From: Phylloscopus collybita
Taxonomy: Eukaryota > Chordata > Aves > Passeriformes > Phylloscopidae
NCBI GenBank assembly: GCA_027886175.1
Contig: JAJNNQ010000024.1
Coordinates: forward strand, 5,750,001 to 5,814,000
Direction of reading: 5' to 3'
Length of the DNA stretch: 64,000 bases
Within the stretch, counting starts at the first letter, position 1. Every line of letters begins with the position of its first letter. The notes under the pieces were generated by a model that was not told the DNA's origin, ran no database searches, and saw only the letters and a list, made by a program, of their open reading frames with translations. The translations under genes and the position numbers were made by a program. Shown here one piece after another: positions 57,889 to 64,000 of this stretch.

Positions 57889-60800
57889 AAGGGCATATCT
57901 TATCCATGATCCATGAGCATGTGCAGGATATACTTATGGACATGGACTGACCTGATGGTGTTTCTAATGCAGGTGGAAACCTCTAAACTTGAGATCTCAG
58001 AATACCAAGGCAATTACTAAACTGACCGTGTGAACTTCTTGTTAAATTCTTGTTAAAGAAATCTAATTCAGTTTTACAAAGCTTTGAAACTACTTATTTC
58101 TCTCGTTGAGTTGCTGTGGAATTGGATTATTAGAAGTAATACCTGTGTTTTCCCTGGCTGTCTGCTCCCACTGCTTAATTCAAAGGGAAGGTAATAGCAA
58201 TGATCATAACCCAAATGTGCTGCAACATGACAGTCATTGATGTTGTAAAAGCCTTACTGTAATCCACTTACTCTAAGTGGATTTACAAGCTGTTGTGGCT
58301 TGGAGTTGCTCCTTTTGGTACAACTTCAAACCTACAAAGTGAAGTAAGGGAGCCCTGATGGTGTAAGAACCAGACAAGTCAAACCTGCCCAGTCCTCTGC
58401 TTGCAGCCTTTCACACAAGCCAGGCAGGCTGGATTGATGAGGGACAATTGAGTGCCTCATCAGCCAAGCCCAGCACAGATGGGAACTCCACAAGGATCTC
58501 AGGTCAGCCTACAAGGAAACAGCATCCGATTCAAGATTTATTTTTTCATATTGCAGTGCTACTGTGATAGTCAAGTGAGGTAATTTTGGGTCCTGACAGG
58601 ATTTTTTCCAAGAAAAAGGTGCTACACAAATGTAAAATGTTAGTGAAGCACAGAAATTCAAAAATTCTTCTATCCTTCCACCAGAATGAAATTATTTGGA
58701 ATTGATCAGAGTAAAGGCAGCTTGTAATGTCTCCTTTTCTGGCTCTTGAGCCTTTTGCAAGAGTGTTCTCAAGCATATTCATACAGCTACAAAAATGAGG
58801 AACATAACTTAAAAAAAAAAGAAAAAAAAAAAAAAAGAGAAGATACCTTACTTTTAAACACCGTGAAAAGTGGTACAATCTGAAAAAAACCTCTTAATTT
58901 ACAATATTCCTATATTGCAGGTGTTGGATGTGATTGTATCAGCACAGGGACTAGACTTAGGGGGTCTGCTTTCTCCAAATTATGTCCCTTTCCAACTGTG
59001 GCCTGGTTGGAGTAATACATGAGCCTTTGTTTCTAGTGCCATGGCGTTATCCTGTGAGATAACATTTACAAAATGTTTTCTGTAAATCTTTTTGCCAAAG
59101 CTCTCCTGATGTTTGGTAAGAAAAAATTCTGTGAAACTCACGTATGTTAGCAAAAATGGTCAGAAATAAATGTTTTCTAGTAGTTATAAGTGTTCACATT
59201 GTTTCCTCAGTGTGCTGGGTGAATGGAGGGAAGCACCTTTGTTCTTAATTTTGATACTTGCTGGGAGCTCTGACTTCAGTAAATTCATAGGTAAAGTGTA
59301 TCTTTAATGTCTTCAATACAAGTGTAAATTCACAAAGTTCAGTAGACTAAAAGGTGCCTTTTGTTATTAACACAATTTTACAAGGAGTCTAGCCTTAAAA
59401 TTGAATGAATATACTTTATATGTTTGGTTCTGAAAATAAAGCTGTGCTCAAATGATCTGTAACACTGCCAGCATTGTTCTGTTGACAAAAGGTTTGTGTG
59501 GCCGTTGTGGTGTAAAAATATTCCTTCTTTATGATGGTGTGGCTCACTTTATTGCCTTGGGAACATGTATATCCCTTAAAAATTGATGTCATGAGGATTT
59601 CTAAACAGTGCTTGCTCACCTATTGCTTACTGTAGACTTGCTGACCACAGCCTCACTTCTCTCCTTGCAGTGCCATCCTTTTCTTGGATTCATAACAAAG
59701 CAGTTAATGACAATTCATTGTCAAATATTTGGAAGCATACTTTATTTGTTCCTATGTTCAAACCTATCAAAATCACTGCAGCCCTTTCCCTTTGGCCCTT
59801 CTTTTTTGCCAGTGATGGTTTTTCCACTTCAGTTTGGCAAGTGTTGTATAAAGCACCATGTGATTTGGTAATAGAAGTATTTGGTTCACTGAAGTCCTCC
59901 TTAATCATGAAGCAAAGTCCATTTGAGCTACCAAATGAATATTCATCAGTCATCCTGTACAAAGCCAAGTGGTAATTAATTCTTTCTCTTCTGGCGACCA
60001 CATGCTTCTGACATGGTAAAGAGAGTCAGAGAAAAAAAAATAAAATAAAAGAGGAGAAGCAAATGTTGCAATCCTACTGGTTTCCAGGATCTAGAGGAAG
60101 GGGAGAATACCCCTCCTCCGAGCATTTTGGGCTTATATCTTCCTAAAAAGTAGGAGAGGAGAAAACATCACTTGCTGTCCCTGTGTTTGCAGCAAAGAGA
60201 GGTTTTCTATCCCCTGGATCTGTCAGTAAGGAACTACAGTGGCAGTCCTCTTGCCCCAGGCTTTGCTCTTTGTGCTTTAAATATTGAATTGTCTTCCCCA
60301 GTGCCCTTTTTACTGCAGAATATAAACTCTGAACAATGCTCCCTTCTTTAGAATTGTCCGTATTGATCATGGATTTGGGCTTTTAGGTGCAGAATTTATT
60401 ACTGAGGTAACTGTGAGGTCTTCTTTTGCCACACACCAGAGTGAAATCAGTGTTAAAAACCTGGCAAAAATTCAAAGGTCTTCGAAATGAGGACTCATGC
60501 AAGCTAAGTAGATTTTTTTGGTGGAGTTACATGTTTGTTCTAGTAAATGGCAGTATACACGTGGATATATTCACATGTGTGCTGTCTGCAGCACTGCTTG
60601 GGTAACTGGAGCTGATGTTGGTGTGATTAATGCTGCTTGAATGGAAATGCCTTTGGAATTCTCCTCTTCCCTCAGGGCCTGGTACCTTGAGAAGACTTTT
60701 CATTCCAGCTCATCCCATTGGACATTTTCTGGATGTGTAATTCTTCAGTTTTGCCTTTCACTTGCTCTGTCATTTGGTAGTCTTTGGACACGCAGGATGC

Positions 60801-62156
60801 TGAGACATAAAAAATAATGTCATAAATTTACAAGTCTGGCTTTTTCCATCCTGCTCATGGATCTTTCTTTTTACTACAGTATGTACCCTTATAAAATGTT
60901 GGGGTTTTTTTCCCTTGACCTATGAAAGAAAAGTGTAAGTTACCTCTCTGTTGTATGTGCATTTCTTGCCCTTTGGAAAGAGATTTCTGAATTTGACAGC
61001 GGACTCTGTTCCTTTCCTTTCAAGCTTTTGAAATGTAGAAATAATAACCACTATGTCTAATTCACTGTTTTCCTCAGGGAGTAAGATGAAAAGGTGCTTA
61101 TACAATTACCAGAGCAAGCATATACCCTTCCTCCAGAAATACAGCTCAGTGAGACGGGAAGTATCCAGGCCTGAGGTGTCGGTTTCTCTTTCTCTTCCCT
61201 CCCATTCCTCTTCCTGCTCCCTGTGTCCCATCTCGTCCCATCTCCCACCCTCCAAGTCTCTAATCCTCCAAGGAAATGCCCCTAATTTCTGCATTGACCT
61301 CTCTGTAGTAGTCAGTCTTTAATTTCCCTTTGCCAGTAAAGACTCTATTCTGAAATTTCATTACCATAAGATCAGGCTGAACTGATATTTGGAGGGCTTG
61401 GGTGCTTTAGCCTCAGCTAATTAGGACCTAACTTCTGCATCAGATTTCCCATTGGGTGCATTCACTCTTGCAGCAAGTAGGGTTTAAATTGGACTAGCAT
61501 TCATTTACCTTTCTATCTGAGATCAGTGAACATAATGGAAAAATCTGAATGTAGCCTTGAAGGCAAAGAGAAATACAAACTTCCTGTAGGTTTCCATCTT
61601 CTTGGCCACTGTATATTGGCTTTTGTGTTGGGAGAACTATTGTGTTCTGCTCTGATGAGGCTTTTGTGATGCTTATGGAACTTTTAATAGAAACGTGAGG
61701 GTGGATAATGCCTGGTCTTTATTAGTTCTTGTCACTTTGTGGCTTTGAAAGGCTTGTTATCTGTTATCACAAAAAGGAAATGGCTACTGCTATGTTTGGC
61801 ACTGCAGAAATGCAGAATGCAGCCCTTTTCATGTGTAACTATTGAAAACCATTATTATAAGCTTTGGGAGGGATATAAATCTAGACCCCTATTTGAACCC
61901 AAGATTAATAAATAAAAAAAAATAGTATAAAATTAAATTATTTTAATATAGTGTAAAAGCCAGTAGAACTTGTATGAGCTTATATTTATTCTTTTAAAAT
62001 TCCCTTTGAATAAGCAACAGATTCTACCAGGAAACCATGCCTAAGTACTAAGGACAGGATAAATCTCAATAAAATGCATACCTGGAAATAAAGTTGGGTT
62101 GATTGTAAGAGTAAACCCAGTTTTGGTTAGAACTGCAGAACTTTGTGCCCCTGATT
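57889..62156. other. Intergenic DNA, no gene recognised
   Basis: AT-rich. An A-rich run lies at about 58812-58836. No splice-consistent exon, RNA gene or clear transposon was found in these 4.3 kb. Confidence 0.5.
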
Positions 62157-62159
62157 TAA

Positions 62160-62514
62160 CTGGAAGATGACACAAACTTTCTAGAAAATACCCACCTACA
62201 TCAGCTTACTGCCTGCTTTGAAAATCACCCTGATCATTCTGACCTGACTGTATCTGGGCCGAAAAAAATGATCCTAAATGATCCTGAAATGCTGAACTGG
62301 ATTGAGAGCTGCAGTGAGTGGGACCTGCTCTTTCAAGAAGTAAAGACCAGAGAAGGAAAACCGAAAAATCCTGTTATCCACAGACACAAGTGAAGTTGAT
62401 TCCTTGATGGGTAATCCAGCAGAGGAAGAATTTAAAGATCTGTGTCTCTGCGAAGCCAGCATAAGCCTCAATGAAACTCCTGTGTGTGGCACAAGTTCAG
62501 GGTTTGAGTCCTTA
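62160..62514 (+). pseudogene. Unidentified coding-like segment with a frameshift
   Basis: Frame A is open from 62160 to 62390 (77 codons) and contains protein-like sequence such as MILNDPEMLNWIESCSEWDL. Frame B is open from 62344 to 62511 (56 codons) and contains STDTSEVDSLMGNPAEEEF and SLNETPVCGTSSGFESL, ending at TAG 62512-62514. The two frames read as one acidic, Ser-rich protein end if a single-base shift is assumed at about 62330-62345. The composition is unlike random AT-rich DNA around it. I do not recognise the protein. Options: a decayed gene or retrocopy, a real terminal exon with an assembly indel, or two exons with an impossibly short intron (least likely). Confidence 0.4.
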
Positions 62515-62578
62515 TAGCCAGTGACAAGATCCCAAGAAGATAAGCAGAAAATAGTTAATTAGTTAATCCTGCTCTTGT

Positions 62579-62580
<2 letters not shown>

Positions 62581-62635
<55 letters not shown>
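62581..62635. repeat. Poly(T) run of 55 bases
   Basis: An uninterrupted T homopolymer. On the minus strand it is a poly(A) stretch. It could be a slippage product or the tail of a retrocopy oriented on the minus strand, but no related sequence was recognised on its 3' side. Length in the assembly may be unreliable. Confidence 0.95.
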
Positions 62636-64000
62636 CCTTGCAAGGTGTAGTTACACTGTTATCTCTTGGTTTTCATTTTTCTGTGCACATGAGAGATTCC
62701 CAGCAGAGTTCTTTAATGATTTCCTAAACTTAAACCACAACTTCTCACTGAGTCAGATTTCTCTCATCATAATGGTTGCATTTTAAGCTGTTGCATGACT
62801 TAACTGTTAGACAATTTTTTAAAGCTCACTGTGTCCTTTTGAAAAAGAGAATGATGGAGTATCAACCCTCCTGTAATAAAGGGAAAAAGTACCTAGTGCA
62901 TACTCTAAATGAATTTATATTAAGTAAGGTAATTGAAACTGAATGATGTTGTCATTGCCTTAAACTCTCCTAGGGTTGCTTTAGTGGCAATAATCTGTTA
63001 TTTTCATTTGGCTCTGTTGTTCCACTGTGAAGTTATATATTTAATTAATTGACTAACAGTGCAGTGTTGATTTCTCAAGGTTTGCATACTTGTTATTTGA
63101 TTGACATAATTAATTTTGTTATATTGATTAAAAAAAAGGTGCATCTTTTCACTAATTGGTATCCTGCTTTAATTCAATATAGAATTCTTGGGTTTTGATG
63201 ATAATTGTTTAATCTTTTAATTCTTTTTTCTATCTTGCTATAAGAAAGTAAAACTGATTTGTCATTTCTAGAAGCCAATGTATAAGAGATGTAATAATGA
63301 AGTGGTACTCAAGAAAAGCAAACCCAGAGAACTAAGTCTGATACTGAGGTAAAGCAGGAGGGTAAAAAGGTGCTTTTTATCATCATTGAGTTGTTTGGAT
63401 ATGTATTTTTCCCATCATGATGCTTTTTTTTTTTTTTTAACAAAGTAGGATAAAAATATCAGGATTTCAATAGCTAAATTTTATTACTGTGTAATCTTTT
63501 GATTTAACATAAACACACACAAGAACTCAAACCACTTTTTTTTTTTTTTTTCTCCTCTTTCAAGAGGAGGTAGGTTCCTAAAGCAGGACATATGTAGGGT
63601 ACAGGAGGACAATGGAGAATACACTGTCTGATCTATGTTTTCCCTAGTCCTGATTGCCTTGCAACCCTGTAATGAAAGTTGTTAACTGTTGTGTTGAATC
63701 TGATGGATTTACCAAAGCTGGGCTGTCTGAGGAGGTCTCGCTTGCCTTAAAACAATGAGAACGTACTTGGATTGACTCATCAAGAGAAACTTTGGAAGTT
63801 TGGTATTTGCTTTTTTTTAAATGGTTGAAATAGGAGAATTTTTTCCCTCTTTTAAGCCCTAAGCAGACTGTCTTCCTGTGTTACTCAGCTCCAATGCTGT
63901 TGAGAATGTGTGTGCAGCTCACAGCGCTGCCTTCAAGCCTCCTGAGGCTTTTCTCTGATAAAAACGTTGTTCACTGCCCCTCAGAGACATGTCCAGTGCT
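62636..64000. other. AT-rich intergenic DNA, no gene recognised
   Basis: Contains T runs near 63425-63439 and 63537-63551. No exon, repeat family or regulatory site that I can support. Confidence 0.5.

Noticed and set aside
62340..62391. A GTAAAG...CAG intron joining the two frames of the 62.2-kb segment
   Set aside because: The intron would be about 40-50 bp, too short for a vertebrate intron, and lacks a pyrimidine tract; a frameshift is simpler.

Overview
The window is a stretch of bird genome. The evidence is intron-bearing genes with GT-AG splice sites, several CR1 LINE fragments (including typical 3' ends with ATTCTATGATTCTGTGATTC-type tails), two endogenous-retrovirus LTRs of avian, probably neoavian or passerine, type, and an intact connexin-50 gene close to the chicken Cx45.6 form. 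The gene order GJA8 > GPR89 > < PDZK1 matches the neighbourhood known from human 1q21. No prokaryotic feature, CRISPR array or tRNA was seen.

Layout. 1-16.5 kb is intergenic DNA upstream of GJA8. I find no convincing gene there, only ancient CR1-like remains (about 6.3-6.9 and 11.6-12.9 kb), an isolated CpG island (10.7-11.2 kb) and a candidate GJA8 promoter near 16.6 kb. GJA8 (lens connexin 50) has its whole coding region in one exon at 19326-20525, behind a 3' splice site. 21.3-29 kb is intergenic and holds three CR1 pieces. A strong CpG-island promoter at 29.1-29.6 kb starts GPR89 (Golgi pH regulator). I reconstruct all 14 coding exons, giving 1368 bp and 455 residues with every junction in frame. 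It ends at 45356. PDZK1 (NHERF3, four PDZ domains) lies on the minus strand, tail to tail with GPR89. I reconstruct 8 coding exons from 54242 down to 47041, giving 1560 bp and 519 residues. A non-coding first exon and promoter are likely near 55.95-56.07 kb. Upstream of PDZK1 (56-64 kb) are an LTR at 57.3-57.9 kb, AT-rich intergenic DNA, a frameshifted coding-like segment at 62.16-62.51 kb that I could not identify, and a 55-base T run.

The three genes are not a functional operon. GJA8 makes lens-fibre gap junctions. GPR89 makes a Golgi anion channel that sets lumenal pH. PDZK1 is an apical-membrane scaffold for transporters in liver, kidney and gut. The most useful things to follow up are the unidentified broken coding segment at 62.2 kb, the loss of the serine next to the caspase site in GJA8, a 60-bp tandem repeat that runs into the splice acceptor of the last GPR89 exon, the solo LTR with perfect 5-bp target duplications in a PDZK1 intron, the orphan CpG island, and a DR1-type nuclear-receptor site at the PDZK1 promoter. 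I see no evidence of a wholly new biological system.
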